In this document: positions 1-9,830 of the stretch, piece by piece
Position numbering within the stretch: position 1 is the stretch's first letter
Layout of the letters: each line of letters starts with the position of its first letter
NCBI GenBank assembly: GCA_017305055.1
Contig: JAFKMZ010000030.1
Span: forward strand, 1,199 to 43,913
DNA length: 42,715 bases
Source: Lysobacterales bacterium
GTDB taxonomy: Bacteria; Pseudomonadota; Gammaproteobacteria; Xanthomonadales; Rhodanobacteraceae
Direction of reading: 5' to 3'
Translations under genes and position numbers: made by a program
The notes under the pieces: generated by a model
What the model was told of the DNA's origin: nothing
Seen by the model: the letters and a program-made list of their open reading frames with translations, nothing else
Database searches by the model: none

Positions 1-598
1 CCTGCAATAGCTGGGACTCATAGTCGTTGACGATGACGTAGCTGGCCTTGTCCACCATGGATCGGAATTCCTCGCCGTTGAACAACGGCATGGCCTGTCC
101 GGGATCGAAGATGAACGGAACGCCGCGTGCAGCAAACTCGTCGACGTGCTGCAGCATGGCCTCGCGGCCGTCAGGGGCCACGATGCCGAGATCGATGTCT
201 GGGATGTCGCTCACATGGTTCAAGTGCGCGCTGGACATGGCGCCGGGGTGGAAGGCGGTAATCTGGTTGTTGTCCAGGTCGGTGGTGATGAAAGCCTGTG
301 GCGTGAACTGGTCGTCCAATTGCAGCACGTGGTCGAGGCGCACGCCGCACTGCTCCAGATGTTGCCGGTAGGGGGCGAAGTCCCGCCCGACGGCGGCAAC
401 GGGCAGCGGGTCGCCACCGAGCAGCTTCAGGTTGTAGGCGATGTTGCCTGCGCAGCCGCCAAACTCGCGACGCATCTGCGGCACCAGGAACGACACATTG
501 AGGATGTGCGTCTGATCGGGCAGGATGTGGTTCTTGAACTGGTCCTGGAACACCATGATGGTGTCGTAGGCGAGTGATCCGCAGATGACGGCAGGCAT
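1..598 (-). CDS. PfkB-family carbohydrate/adenosine kinase, C-terminus cut by window edge
   Basis: The complementary strand reads from an ATG at 598-596 (MPAVICGSLAYDTIMVFQDQ) without a stop to base 1, giving the first 199 residues of a longer protein. The family is seen from the N-terminal start 'ICGSLAYDTI', a glycine-rich stretch 'EFGGCAGNIAYNLKLLGG' (the PfkB signature-1 region that binds the sugar substrate), and 'VAAVGRDF'. PfkB/ribokinase enzymes phosphorylate sugars or nucleosides with ATP in the cytoplasm; this short N-terminal form is often annotated as adenosine kinase. The catalytic 'DTxGAGD' region would lie beyond the window, so activity and substrate cannot be judged. The gene is divergent from mreB, with 259 bases between the starts. 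Family is fairly certain; exact substrate is not. Confidence 0.85.
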   Translation of the reverse strand, partial: MPAVICGSLAYDTIMVFQDQFKNHILPDQTHILNVSFLVPQMRREFGGCAGNIAYNLKLLGGDPLPVAAVGRDFAPYRQHLEQCGVRLDHVLQLDDQFTPQAFITTDLDNNQITAFHPGAMSSAHLNHVSDIPDIDLGIVAPDGREAMLQHVDEFAARGVPFIFDPGQAMPLFNGEEFRSMVDKASYVIVNDYESQLLQ

Positions 599-762
599 GG
601 TGGGCAGATGGCCTCTGTTGTGGTGATGGGAGAGCGGACACCGGGCGTGCTTCGCAACCGGGCGTCGGCCCAAAGCTCCCGATCATAACCGGAGAGCCAG
701 ATTGCCGATCCGCCGGCGCCGCCGGAACGTCACTCTGGATCGGATCAATTGCGCATATCTGC

Positions 763-776
763 GTGTTGTACAACAC
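763..776. promoter_or_regulatory. Perfect 14-base palindrome GTGTTGTACAACAC between kinase and mreB
   Basis: Bases 763-776 read the same on both strands (GTGTTGT/ACAACAC). It lies in the 259-base divergent region, 82 bases before the mreB start and 165 bases before the kinase start. A perfect palindrome here suits a dimeric repressor or activator site. I do not recognise the regulator, and the function is inference. Confidence 0.4.
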
Positions 777-795
777 ATTCTTGGTCGTTTCGTCC

Positions 796-1904
<1,109 letters not shown>

Positions 1905-1925
1905 TGCGCGCTGCGCGGAGGCGTG

Positions 1926-2921
1926 ATGGCACGCACCCGGGATGAATCCTCGCCGCTGTTCGCCGGCAATCCCGCCGGGACGCTGCGTTTGATCATGTAC
2001 CTGGCCCTGGCTCTGGTGCTGATGGTGCTCGATCAGCGCAACGGCTGGTTATGGGCTGTGCGCAACAGCGCGGCCCTGGTGGTCGAGCCGGTGTACCGGC
2101 TGGCCGGTTTGCCTTCGGCAGGCGTGCGCATGCTGGCCACCGCCTTTGCCGACCGGCAATCCCTGACCGGCCAGAACCAGCGCCTGCGCGAGGACCTGCT
2201 GCTGGCCAATGCCAAGTTGAACCGCATGGCAGCAGTGGCCGAACAGAATGCGCACCTGAAGCAGCTGCTGGACACCAGCCACAGCCTGGAGCTCAAGGTG
2301 CAACTGGCCCACGTGATTGGCGTGGACCTGGGAGCATTCCGCTATCGCCTTACCCTCAGCCTAGGGGCTCGCGACGGGGTCACGCCCGGCCAGCCGGTCA
2401 TCGACGCGCACGGGGTCCTGGGCCAGGTGAGCGAGGTGCTGCCGACCACCTCGGTGGTCATGCTGATCACCGACCCGACCCACGCCCTGCCGGTGGTGGT
2501 GGAGCGTACCGGCGTGCGCACGATCGCCTACGGCTCGCGTGACGGCAGCAGCTTGACCCTGCCGGATCTGCCGCTGGCGGCAAACGTGCGTGCCGGCGAC
2601 CGCCTGCTGACCTCGGGCATCGGTGGGCGCTTCCCCTCCGGGTTCCCCGCCGGCACCATCCGCAGTGTGCAGCCCGCGCCAGGTGGTGCGTTCCTCCTGG
2701 CGCAAGCCACGCCGGCGGCCGACATGGATCGCGCCGACGACGTGCTGCTGCTGCATGACCTGGCCGATCCCCAGGGGCCGCCGGCGCCGGAGAAGCCTGC
2801 TGGACCGCCCGCCGACCTCGCGCCGGCGTCCGGCAGCGGCGCGGTTGGCCATGTTCCGCCCGAACGCGCCGGTGCCGCGCCCGCAGCGGCGGCAAGGCCG
2901 ACTTCCGGAGCGCGGCTGTGA
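1926..2921 (+). CDS. mreC: Rod shape-determining protein MreC
   Basis: About 331 residues. MreC is a bitopic inner-membrane protein whose periplasmic part links MreB/MreD to PBP2. The sequence shows a cytoplasmic head, one membrane segment ('LIMYLALALVLMVLD', about residues 19-35), a heptad-like coiled coil (about 75-115, 'LREDLLLANAKLNRM'), then the beta-rich periplasmic domain with 'GVTPGQPVIDAHGVLGQV' and 'GDRLLTSGIGGRFPSGFPAG'. The last 60 or so residues are Ala/Pro-rich and probably disordered. I chose ATG 1926 over the adjacent GTG 1923 because GGAG at 1917-1920 sits 5 bases before the ATG but only 2 before the GTG. It overlaps mreD by 4 bases. Confidence 0.96.
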   Translation: MARTRDESSPLFAGNPAGTLRLIMYLALALVLMVLDQRNGWLWAVRNSAALVVEPVYRLAGLPSAGVRMLATAFADRQSLTGQNQRLREDLLLANAKLNRMAAVAEQNAHLKQLLDTSHSLELKVQLAHVIGVDLGAFRYRLTLSLGARDGVTPGQPVIDAHGVLGQVSEVLPTTSVVMLITDPTHALPVVVERTGVRTIAYGSRDGSSLTLPDLPLAANVRAGDRLLTSGIGGRFPSGFPAGTIRSVQPAPGGAFLLAQATPAADMDRADDVLLLHDLADPQGPPAPEKPAGPPADLAPASGSGAVGHVPPERAGAAPAAAARPTSGARL

Positions 2922-3403
2922 GCCGCCCGCACGCCGGCAACTGGTGGTTTGGCGGAACGCTGGTGCTTTCGCTGCTGCTCATGCTGATACCGCTGCCGGA
3001 TGCGCTTGAGCCGTCCAAACCGTACTGGCCCGCCCTGGTGCTGTTGTACTGGACGCTGGAGTCGGAGGGCCGCGTCACGCTGGGGTTGGCGTTCGTGCTG
3101 GGACTCGTGGCCGACGTGCTGGTGGGCATGGTGCTGGGCGAGCAGGCGCTGCGCCTGTGTGCCCTGGTTTTCATCGCCACGCGCTTCCGCGCACGCTTGC
3201 GGCTGTTCCCGATGTGGCAGCTCACCGCTGCGGTGCTGGCCCTGTTGTTGAATGATCGCCTGTTGTTGTTGATCGTGCGCATGTTGTCTGGCGGCTCCCT
3301 GCCCCCGGCCAGCTGGTGGCTCTCACCGGTGGTTGGTGCGGCGCTCTGGCCGTTCGTGTTCCTTCTGCTTGACGACCTTCGCGTACGGGCTCGGATCCAA
3401 TGA
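2918..3403 (+). CDS. mreD: Rod shape-determining protein MreD
   Basis: 161 residues, almost wholly hydrophobic, with five or six membrane segments (for example 'FGGTLVLSLLLMLIPL', 'LGLAFVLGLVADVLVGMVLG', 'LTAAVLALLLNDRLLLLIV'). MreD is the integral membrane partner of MreC and RodA. It starts at GTG 2918 inside the mreC stop (GTGA overlap), and its own stop overlaps the mrdA ATG at 3400, so translation of the three genes is probably coupled. 'GLVADVLVGMVLGEQAL' resembles the conserved 'GLxxDxxxGxxLGxxaL' pattern of the family. Confidence 0.94.
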   Translation: MSRPHAGNWWFGGTLVLSLLLMLIPLPDALEPSKPYWPALVLLYWTLESEGRVTLGLAFVLGLVADVLVGMVLGEQALRLCALVFIATRFRARLRLFPMWQLTAAVLALLLNDRLLLLIVRMLSGGSLPPASWWLSPVVGAALWPFVFLLLDDLRVRARIQ

Positions 3404-5415
3404 GCACGTGGCGCGCATCCGTCAAGAACGCACAGCACGAAAGCGCCAGCTTCCGGCGCCGGGCGCTGGCCGGGTTCGGGCTGATCGTGCTGGCCCTGGT
3501 GGCGTTGCTGGGCCGCTTCGCGTACCTGCAGATCGCGCGCTATGACGAGTTCGCCACGCGTGCCATGGACAACCGGGTGAAGCCGGTCGTGCTGCCACCG
3601 GCACGCGGGCTGATCTACGACCGCAGGGGCGTGCTGTTGGCGGACAACGTGCCGGCGTTCCGCCTGGAAGTGGTGCCCGAGCAGGTCAAGGACCTGTCGA
3701 CCACCCTGCGTGAGCTCGGTGCGGTGGTACCGCTCGGCAAGGACGACCTGGACGCGTTTCACGCCCTGCTCAAGCAGAGCCGACGGTTCGACAGCGTGCC
3801 GTTGAAAATGCACCTCACCGAGGATGAAATCGACCGCTTCGCCGTCAACCGCTGGCGCTTCCCCGGCGTGGACGTGGTGCCGTACATGATCCGCCATTAC
3901 CCGCTGGGCGAGGAGTTTGCGCATGTACTGGGCTACGTCGGGCGCATCGATGCCGACGACCTGAAGCAGCTCGATCCGGCGCGCTACAAGGGCACCAGCC
4001 ACATCGGGCGCATCGGCCTGGAGCGCGCCTACGAAAACAGCCTGCATGGAAAGCCGGGCTACGAGCTGGTCGAGGTGAATGCCGACGGCCGCACGCAGCG
4101 TGTACTCGAAACCCATCCGCCGATCCCGGGCAACAACTTGTACCTGAGCATTGATGCGCGGCTGCAGAAGGCTACCGAGGCGGCGTTCGACGGGCGGCCC
4201 GGCGCCGCCGTGGCCATCGACCCGCGCAACGGGCAGGTGCTGGCCATGGTCAGCGTGCCCACGTTCGACCCCAACCTGTTCGTCAACGGCATCAGCCACG
4301 CCGACTACAGCGCACTCACCGGCAACCAGGCCAAGCCCTTGTTCAACCGTGCGCTGGCTGGCAGCTATCCGCCCGGTTCCACGATCAAGCCGTTCCTGGC
4401 GCTTGGCGGCCTGGAGTACGGCCTGCGTACCCCGCAGGACACCGTGCTCTCGACCGGCAAGTTCTGCCTGCCCGGCAATCCGCGATGCTATCGCGACGAC
4501 CATCGCGACGGCGACGGTACGGTGAACATGGTGCGGGCCATCCAGTTGTCGACCAACACCTACTTCTACAAGTTGGCGTTGGATATGGGCATCGACCGGC
4601 TGAGCGCCTGGATGGGGCGTTTCGGTTTCGGCGCCCAGACCGGCATCGACACCCTCGGCGAGTCCACCGGGGTGATGCCTTCGCGGGCCTGGAAGGCGGC
4701 GCACGACAAGAACCCGTGGTTCCCGGGCGAGACCGTGATTGCCGGCATCGGCCAGGGCTACTGGGCGGTGACGCCGCTGCAGCTCGCCCATGCGCTGGCG
4801 ACCCTGGCCGATCACGGCGTCGCCCACGCGCCGCGCCTGGTGATGGCCACCCGGAGCACCGGCGAGGAGCAGCCCAGGCCGCTGGCCAACCCGCCCACCG
4901 GGTCGTCGCTGATCAAGAACCCCAAGGACTGGAACGTGATCGACGAGGGCATGCGGGCGGTGATGACCGCCGGCACCGGTCGTGGTTTGAATGCTGGCTT
5001 CCCCTACGCGATTGCCGGCAAGAGTGGGACGGCCGAGCGCTATTCGCGCACCACGGATGCCTATGACACCAACAAGAACACCGCCTACCTGGCCACCCGG
5101 CACCGGGCCTGGTTCGTCGCCTATGCTCCGGCAGACAACCCGCAGATTGCCATTGCCGTGCTGCTGGAAGCCGGGGCCTGGGGGGCCGCGGATGCCGGGC
5201 CGATCGTGCGGCGCATGCTGGACGTATGGTTGAACCTGCACGGCGGCAGCCTGATTGGCGCCCAGCGGCTGCAGGATGCGACGTCGCTCAGTGGGCCGGT
5301 ACGCGCGCCCGCCGCACGGCCGCCCCTGGCCCCGTCACCGCAGCGGGCTGCGGCTCCCGCGGAAACGGCGGCCCGGTCGCTGCCGCAGGTGGTTGCTGGC
5401 GGGGCGCAGCCGTGA
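3400..5415 (+). CDS. mrdA: Penicillin-binding protein 2, peptidoglycan D,D-transpeptidase
   Basis: 671 residues. This class B PBP cross-links new peptidoglycan during side-wall growth, paired with RodA as glycosyltransferase. One N-terminal anchor (about 22-40, 'LAGFGLIVLALVALLGRFAY') is followed by the PBP dimerisation domain ('LPPARGLIYDRRGVLLA', about 65-82) and the transpeptidase domain. All three catalytic motifs are present: SxxK as S327-TI-K330, SxN as S384-T-N386, and KSGT at 541-544. These positions match E. coli PBP2 (Ser330) closely. E. coli PBP2 is 633 residues; the extra length is a C-terminal Ala/Pro-rich tail after about 630. It overlaps mreD and rodA by 4 bases each. Confidence 0.97.
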   Translation: MSTWRASVKNAQHESASFRRRALAGFGLIVLALVALLGRFAYLQIARYDEFATRAMDNRVKPVVLPPARGLIYDRRGVLLADNVPAFRLEVVPEQVKDLSTTLRELGAVVPLGKDDLDAFHALLKQSRRFDSVPLKMHLTEDEIDRFAVNRWRFPGVDVVPYMIRHYPLGEEFAHVLGYVGRIDADDLKQLDPARYKGTSHIGRIGLERAYENSLHGKPGYELVEVNADGRTQRVLETHPPIPGNNLYLSIDARLQKATEAAFDGRPGAAVAIDPRNGQVLAMVSVPTFDPNLFVNGISHADYSALTGNQAKPLFNRALAGSYPPGSTIKPFLALGGLEYGLRTPQDTVLSTGKFCLPGNPRCYRDDHRDGDGTVNMVRAIQLSTNTYFYKLALDMGIDRLSAWMGRFGFGAQTGIDTLGESTGVMPSRAWKAAHDKNPWFPGETVIAGIGQGYWAVTPLQLAHALATLADHGVAHAPRLVMATRSTGEEQPRPLANPPTGSSLIKNPKDWNVIDEGMRAVMTAGTGRGLNAGFPYAIAGKSGTAERYSRTTDAYDTNKNTAYLATRHRAWFVAYAPADNPQIAIAVLLEAGAWGAADAGPIVRRMLDVWLNLHGGSLIGAQRLQDATSLSGPVRAPAARPPLAPSPQRAAAPAETAARSLPQVVAGGAQP

Positions 5416-6527
5416 TCGAGGCCTGGCGGGTGCGCGGAGCACGCTTCGCGCAGCGCTTCTTCACCCGTCCGCGCATCGACTTGCCGCTGGCCAGCAGCCT
5501 GTTGCTGCTGGCCCTGCTCGGCCTGGCGACCCTGTACAGCGCCAGCGACGGCAACGTATCGATGGTGGCAGGTCAGGCTGGCCGCCTGCTGCTCGGCCTG
5601 CTGTTGCTGGTGGCGGTGTCGCGGATACCGCCGGTGGTGCTGCGCGCCTGGTCGCCGTGGCTGTACCTGCTCAGCGGCAGCTTGCTCGTGGTGGTAGCCG
5701 TACTTGGCGAAGGACGCGGTGCCGACCGCTGGTTGGATCTCGGCATACTGCGCTTCCAGCCCGCGGAGCTGCTCAAGCTCACCACGCCGATGATGGTGGC
5801 CTGGTACCTGCACGGCCGCATCCTCCCGCCCGGCTGGAAAGACATCGCAGTGACCGTCGTGCTGATAGCGTTGCCGGCGATCCTCATTGCCGAGCAGCCG
5901 GACCTGGGCACGGCGCTGCTGGTGGCGGCGGCCGGCGCGTTCGCGCTGTTCCTGTCCGGCATGTCGTGGTGGCGCATCGGCCTGCTGCTGGCGGCCGCGG
6001 TCGGCGCGGTGCCGCTGGCCTGGCATTTCCTGCACCAGTACCAGCGCGACCGCGTCCTGACCCTGCTCAACCCCGAATCCGATCCGTTGGGCAACGGCTG
6101 GCACATCATCCAGTCGCAGATCGCGGTGGGCTCGGGCGGGATTTTCGGCAAGGGCTGGCTGCACAGCACGCAGTCACGCCTGGATTTCCTGCCCGAGCAC
6201 ACCACCGATTTCATCTTTGCCGTATTTGCCGAGGAATTCGGCCTGTTGGGGGTGGCGCTGCTGCTGGCCTTGTACGTGTTCATCATCGGTCGTTGCCTGT
6301 GGATCGCGATGCAGGCGCGCAGCACGTATTCGCGCCTGCTGGCCGGCGCGATCAGCATGGCGTTCTTCGTCTACGTTTTCGTCAACGGGGGCATGATCGC
6401 CGGCATGCTGCCGGTGGTCGGCGTGCCCTTGCCGCTGGTCAGCTACGGCGGCACCTCGGCAGTGTCGCTGCTGACCGGCTTCGGCATGCTGATGTCGATC
6501 CACGCCAATCGCCGGGCCCACGAGTGA
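5412..6527 (+). CDS. rodA: Rod shape-determining protein RodA, SEDS glycosyltransferase
   Basis: 371 residues from GTG 5412, which overlaps the mrdA stop by 4 bases; a longer reading frame exists upstream but lies inside mrdA. RodA polymerises lipid II into glycan strands in the rod complex. About ten membrane segments are visible, beginning 'LASSLLLLALLGLATLYSAS'. SEDS signatures include 'GRGADRWLDLGILRFQPAELLKL' (about 100-122, the family's W-x-x-Q/P-S/A-E segment), the catalytic-loop region 'AEQPDLGTALL' with its Asp near residue 160, and the C-terminal 'GMLPVVGVPLPLVSYGGTS'. Length is almost equal to E. coli RodA (370). Confidence 0.97.
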   Translation: MIEAWRVRGARFAQRFFTRPRIDLPLASSLLLLALLGLATLYSASDGNVSMVAGQAGRLLLGLLLLVAVSRIPPVVLRAWSPWLYLLSGSLLVVVAVLGEGRGADRWLDLGILRFQPAELLKLTTPMMVAWYLHGRILPPGWKDIAVTVVLIALPAILIAEQPDLGTALLVAAAGAFALFLSGMSWWRIGLLLAAAVGAVPLAWHFLHQYQRDRVLTLLNPESDPLGNGWHIIQSQIAVGSGGIFGKGWLHSTQSRLDFLPEHTTDFIFAVFAEEFGLLGVALLLALYVFIIGRCLWIAMQARSTYSRLLAGAISMAFFVYVFVNGGMIAGMLPVVGVPLPLVSYGGTSAVSLLTGFGMLMSIHANRRAHE

Positions 6528-6573
6528 GCCGGATACTTCGAATCGCGCGGCGGTGGCATGTTAGGCTCTGCGC

Positions 6574-7620
6574 ATGCAGTCAGTGAGTCGTCCAGACGCC
6601 GTGGAGCCAGTGGCTGTGGCCCGTTGCTGGCAGTTTCGTCGTGCCCTGGCGGGCCTGGCGCTGGCGCTTGCCTGGGTCACCGCGCCGGCGCTGGCCGACG
6701 AACACCCGGGGCAGGCGCAGCTGGTGGCGGAGGTGGCGCAGGCGAGCGGCAAGAGCCCAGCCGAGCTCAACGCGCTGCTGGACGAGGCGCAGTTCAAGCA
6801 GGGCATCATCGATGCGATCAGCCGTCCGGCCGAGGCCAAGCCGTGGAAGGACTATCGCCCGATCTTCCTGACCCGCGAGCGCATCGACGGGGGCGTCGCG
6901 TTCTACCTGCGGCATCGGCCGTTGCTGGAGCAGATCGGCCAGCGCTACGGGGTCGCCCCGCAATACATCGTCGCCATCCTCGGTGTGGAAACGTTCTACG
7001 GCCGCATCACCGGCAGCTACAAGGTGCTGGATGCGCTGGTGACGCTGGGCCTGTACTACCCGCCGCGGGCAACGTTCTTCCGCAACGAGCTGAAGGTGTT
7101 GCTGGAGCTGCCGGCCAGCCACCTGGCCGGCCCGCTGGATACGCTGACGGGCTCGTACGCCGGGGCCCAGGGCTGGCCGCAGTTCATGCCGGACAGCATC
7201 CGCGACTTCGCGGTGGATGCCGACGATGACGGGCGCATCGACCTGAAGGCCTCGCTGCCGGACATCTTTGCCAGCGTCGCGAACTACTTCAAGCAGCACG
7301 GTTGGGTCAGCGGCGCCCCGGTGGCGGCGCGCGCGCAGCGGCAGCCCTCGGCGAAGAGCGTCGAGATCGACGGCAGCCAGCCGCGCTGGCCGCTGGAACA
7401 ACTTGAGGCCTGGGGCTATGCACCGGTGCAGACGCTGGATCCGGCGTTGCCGAGCAGCCTGCAGATCATGCAGGGTGAACACGGCGAGGAAGTCTGGCTC
7501 ACCTTCCAGAACTTCTACGTCATCACCCGCTACAACCGCAGTCCGCTGTACGCGCTGGCGGTCAGCCAGCTGGCCGACGCGATCATGGGCGGCGTGCAGG
7601 CCAGGGATCACCAATCGTGA
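6574..7620 (+). CDS. mltB: Lytic murein transglycosylase B
   Basis: 348 residues. MltB cleaves the MurNAc-GlcNAc bond in the periplasm, leaving 1,6-anhydro ends. The N-terminus has a basic region and hydrophobic core ending 'APALA', a signal peptide cleaved near residue 41. No lipobox cysteine is seen, so this is probably a soluble form rather than the E. coli lipoprotein. The catalytic glutamate is E139 in 'AILGVETFYGR', followed by 'YPPRATFFRNELKVLLEL' and 'GSYAGAQGWPQFMPDSIRDFAVDADDDG', all typical of MltB/Slt35. It follows rodA by 46 bases and overlaps rlpA by 4. Confidence 0.94.
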   Translation: MQSVSRPDAVEPVAVARCWQFRRALAGLALALAWVTAPALADEHPGQAQLVAEVAQASGKSPAELNALLDEAQFKQGIIDAISRPAEAKPWKDYRPIFLTRERIDGGVAFYLRHRPLLEQIGQRYGVAPQYIVAILGVETFYGRITGSYKVLDALVTLGLYYPPRATFFRNELKVLLELPASHLAGPLDTLTGSYAGAQGWPQFMPDSIRDFAVDADDDGRIDLKASLPDIFASVANYFKQHGWVSGAPVAARAQRQPSAKSVEIDGSQPRWPLEQLEAWGYAPVQTLDPALPSSLQIMQGEHGEEVWLTFQNFYVITRYNRSPLYALAVSQLADAIMGGVQARDHQS

Positions 7621-8510
7621 AGTTGGCGGCACTGCTGCTGGTTGGGGCGCTGTCCCTGTTCCTCGGCGCTTGCGCCAGTCATCGCGCGCGGCCGGCAGGT
7701 CGGGCACCTTCGAGCGGACCGACACCCGCCGGCGGCGTTGCCGGCGACGACTTGAGCCGTTCCCAGGCCGAGCGCTATCGCCAGCGCCGCGACAGCGTGC
7801 CGAGCCAGCCGCCGGACATCAGCAAGCTGCGCGAGCCCGTACCCAAGGTCGAGCCCCGCTCGCTGTACGGCAACCGCTCGCCGTATACGGTCAACGGCAA
7901 GACTTATACCGTGCTGCCCTCGGCCGGCGGCTATGACGAGCGCGGCCTGGCCTCGTACTACGGCGAGAAGTTCCATGGCTACAAGACCTCCAGCCTCGAG
8001 CCATACGACATGTACCAGTTCAGCGCCGCCAGCAAGAGCCTGCCCCTGCCCAGCTACGCGCGGGTGACCAACCTGGAGAACGGCAAAAGCGTGGTGGTGC
8101 GGGTCAACGACCGCGGACCGTTCCATCCCGGCCGGATCATCGACCTGTCCTACGCGGCGGCCGTGAAGATCGGCATCTGGCCCAAGGGTTCGGGCATGGT
8201 CGAGGTCCGCGGCATCGACCCGTCGCGGCGTGGTGCGGAACTGGCGGCGCCTGCGGCGGTCAGTGCCGGGGTGTCCGCCGGCATCTTCCTGCAGGTCGGC
8301 GCGTTCGCCGATCCCGCCAATGCACAGCGGGTGGCTGACCGCCTGCAACAGGCCCGCCTGGCCCCGGTGCAGGTAACGGCGGTGGATGTCGGTGGTCGCG
8401 CCGTGCACCGCGTGCGCCTTGGTCCCTTGCGCGATGCGGCGCAAGCCGACGCCGTCAGTGCACGGGTCGTGACCATGGGACTGCCGCGCCCGCGAGTCGC
8501 GGTAAACTGA
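7617..8510 (+). CDS. rlpA: RlpA-like septal/outer-membrane lipoprotein (DPBB + SPOR), active-site His replaced by Ser
   Basis: 297 residues from GTG 7617, overlapping the mltB stop. A lipoprotein signal peptide ends at lipobox 'LGAC' with C19 as the lipidated residue. A double-psi beta-barrel domain follows (about 109-190, 'LASYYGEKFHGYKTSS' to 'VNDRGPFHPGRIIDLSYAAA'), then a C-terminal SPOR domain (about 222-297, 'FLQVGAFADPANAQRVADRL') that binds denuded glycan. RlpA in Pseudomonas aeruginosa is a lytic transglycosylase relying on Glu120, His131 and Asp157 by my recollection. At the same spacing this protein has E128 and D165 but S139 in place of the His ('FSAASKSLPLPSY'). It may therefore bind rather than cut glycan, or use altered chemistry. 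Confidence 0.93.
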   Translation: MKLAALLLVGALSLFLGACASHRARPAGRAPSSGPTPAGGVAGDDLSRSQAERYRQRRDSVPSQPPDISKLREPVPKVEPRSLYGNRSPYTVNGKTYTVLPSAGGYDERGLASYYGEKFHGYKTSSLEPYDMYQFSAASKSLPLPSYARVTNLENGKSVVVRVNDRGPFHPGRIIDLSYAAAVKIGIWPKGSGMVEVRGIDPSRRGAELAAPAAVSAGVSAGIFLQVGAFADPANAQRVADRLQQARLAPVQVTAVDVGGRAVHRVRLGPLRDAAQADAVSARVVTMGLPRPRVAVN

Positions 8511-8588
8511 AAAGGTTTCCCTGCGTGTGGCGCCTCCTTCCACCCTGTGCGTGTCGACCAGCGCACCACGAACTGGACTGATGATCCG

Positions 8589-9830
8589 ATGAAGTTTTTT
8601 CGCACCACGCTGCTTCCGCTCGCTGCGTTCACCTTTCTTGCCGGACTGGCCTTGGCGCAAGCGCCCACGCCAGCTCCCCAGGTTCCCCGCCCGACCGTGC
8701 CGGAAGTGCCGGTACCGCCGCCTCCCGACGTCGACGGGGCGAGCTGGGTGCTGATGGACTACGCCTCCGGCCAGATCATTGCCGAGAAAAACCCCGACGC
8801 GCGCCGCGCGCCGGCCTCGCTCACCAAGATCATGACCGACTACGTGGTTTCGGCCGAGATCGCCAACGGCCACATCCACCTGACCGATCCGGTCACCATC
8901 AGCGAGCATGCCTGGCGCGGTGGCGGCGCCGGCACCGATGGTTCGACCAGCTTCCTCAAGCTGGGTAGCCAGGTGCCGCTGAAGGACTTGCTGTACGGCA
9001 TGATCATCCAGTCCGGCAACGACGCCGCGATCGCGCTGGCCGAGCATACGGCCGGCTCGGAGCAGGCCTTTGCGGGCCTGATGAACGCGTATGCCAAGCA
9101 GTTGGGCATGACCAACACCCACTTTGTCAACGCGTCGGGCTATCCGGCCGACGACCACTACGCATCGGCGCGCGACCTCGCCGTCCTGTCGCGGGCCCTC
9201 ATCCTGCAGTTCCCGGAGGACTACGCCATCTCGGCAATCAAGGAATTCGAGTGGAACGGTATCAAGCAGGGCAACCGCAATACCTTGCTGTGGCGTGACC
9301 CGAGCGTCGATGGCATCAAGACCGGGCACACTGCCGAGGCTGGCTACTGCCTGGCGGCATCGGCCAAGCAGGGCGACTCGCGCATGATCGCGGTGGTGAT
9401 GGGCGCGAGCTCCGAGAAGGCCCGCGCCGACTCGGCCATGGCCTTGCTGAATTACGGTTTCCGCTTCTACGAGACGCACAAGCTGTTTGCCGCCGGCAAG
9501 GCCCTGGCGTCGCCGCGCTTGTGGAAGGGCGAGGCCGACACGCTGCCCCTGGGGGTCAGCCGGGACCTGCTGATCACCGTCAAGCGCGGCCAGTACGACA
9601 AGCTCAAGGCATCGATGGACATCCCCGCCACCTTGATCGCGCCGTTCAAGAAGGGCCAGAAAGTGGGCACCCTGCACGTGACCCTGGGCGACCAGCCCTT
9701 GCAGAGCGTGCCGCTGGTGGCCGTGGCCGACGCTCCTGAGGGCGGCTTCTTCTCGCGTCTGTGGGATTCGATCCTGCTCTGGTTCCATAGTGGAACTGCC
9801 GGCAACACGGCGGTGAAGGTCGGTCAATGA
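8589..9830 (+). CDS. dacA: D-alanyl-D-alanine carboxypeptidase (PBP5/6 family)
   Basis: 413 residues from ATG 8589 (MKFFRTTLLPLAAFTFLAGL); an upstream GTG would add 14 residues ahead of the signal peptide and is less likely. The enzyme removes the terminal D-Ala from peptidoglycan pentapeptides in the periplasm. Motifs are complete: S77-LT-K80 with the nucleophile Ser77, S142-G-N144, and K244-T-G246. After the catalytic domain a beta-rich C-terminal domain ends in an amphipathic segment 'GGFFSRLWDSILLWFHSG', which in this family anchors the protein to the outer face of the inner membrane. A Pro-rich linker (about 27-47) follows the signal peptide. It overlaps ybeD by 4 bases. Confidence 0.96.
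   Translation: MKFFRTTLLPLAAFTFLAGLALAQAPTPAPQVPRPTVPEVPVPPPPDVDGASWVLMDYASGQIIAEKNPDARRAPASLTKIMTDYVVSAEIANGHIHLTDPVTISEHAWRGGGAGTDGSTSFLKLGSQVPLKDLLYGMIIQSGNDAAIALAEHTAGSEQAFAGLMNAYAKQLGMTNTHFVNASGYPADDHYASARDLAVLSRALILQFPEDYAISAIKEFEWNGIKQGNRNTLLWRDPSVDGIKTGHTAEAGYCLAASAKQGDSRMIAVVMGASSEKARADSAMALLNYGFRFYETHKLFAAGKALASPRLWKGEADTLPLGVSRDLLITVKRGQYDKLKASMDIPATLIAPFKKGQKVGTLHVTLGDQPLQSVPLVAVADAPEGGFFSRLWDSILLWFHSGTAGNTAVKVGQ

Noticed and set aside
2467-5241. A 924-codon open frame on the minus strand
   Set aside because: It lies opposite mreC, mreD and mrdA, whose products are certain; its translation is rich in Arg, His, Gln and Gly as expected for an antisense shadow in G+C-rich DNA.
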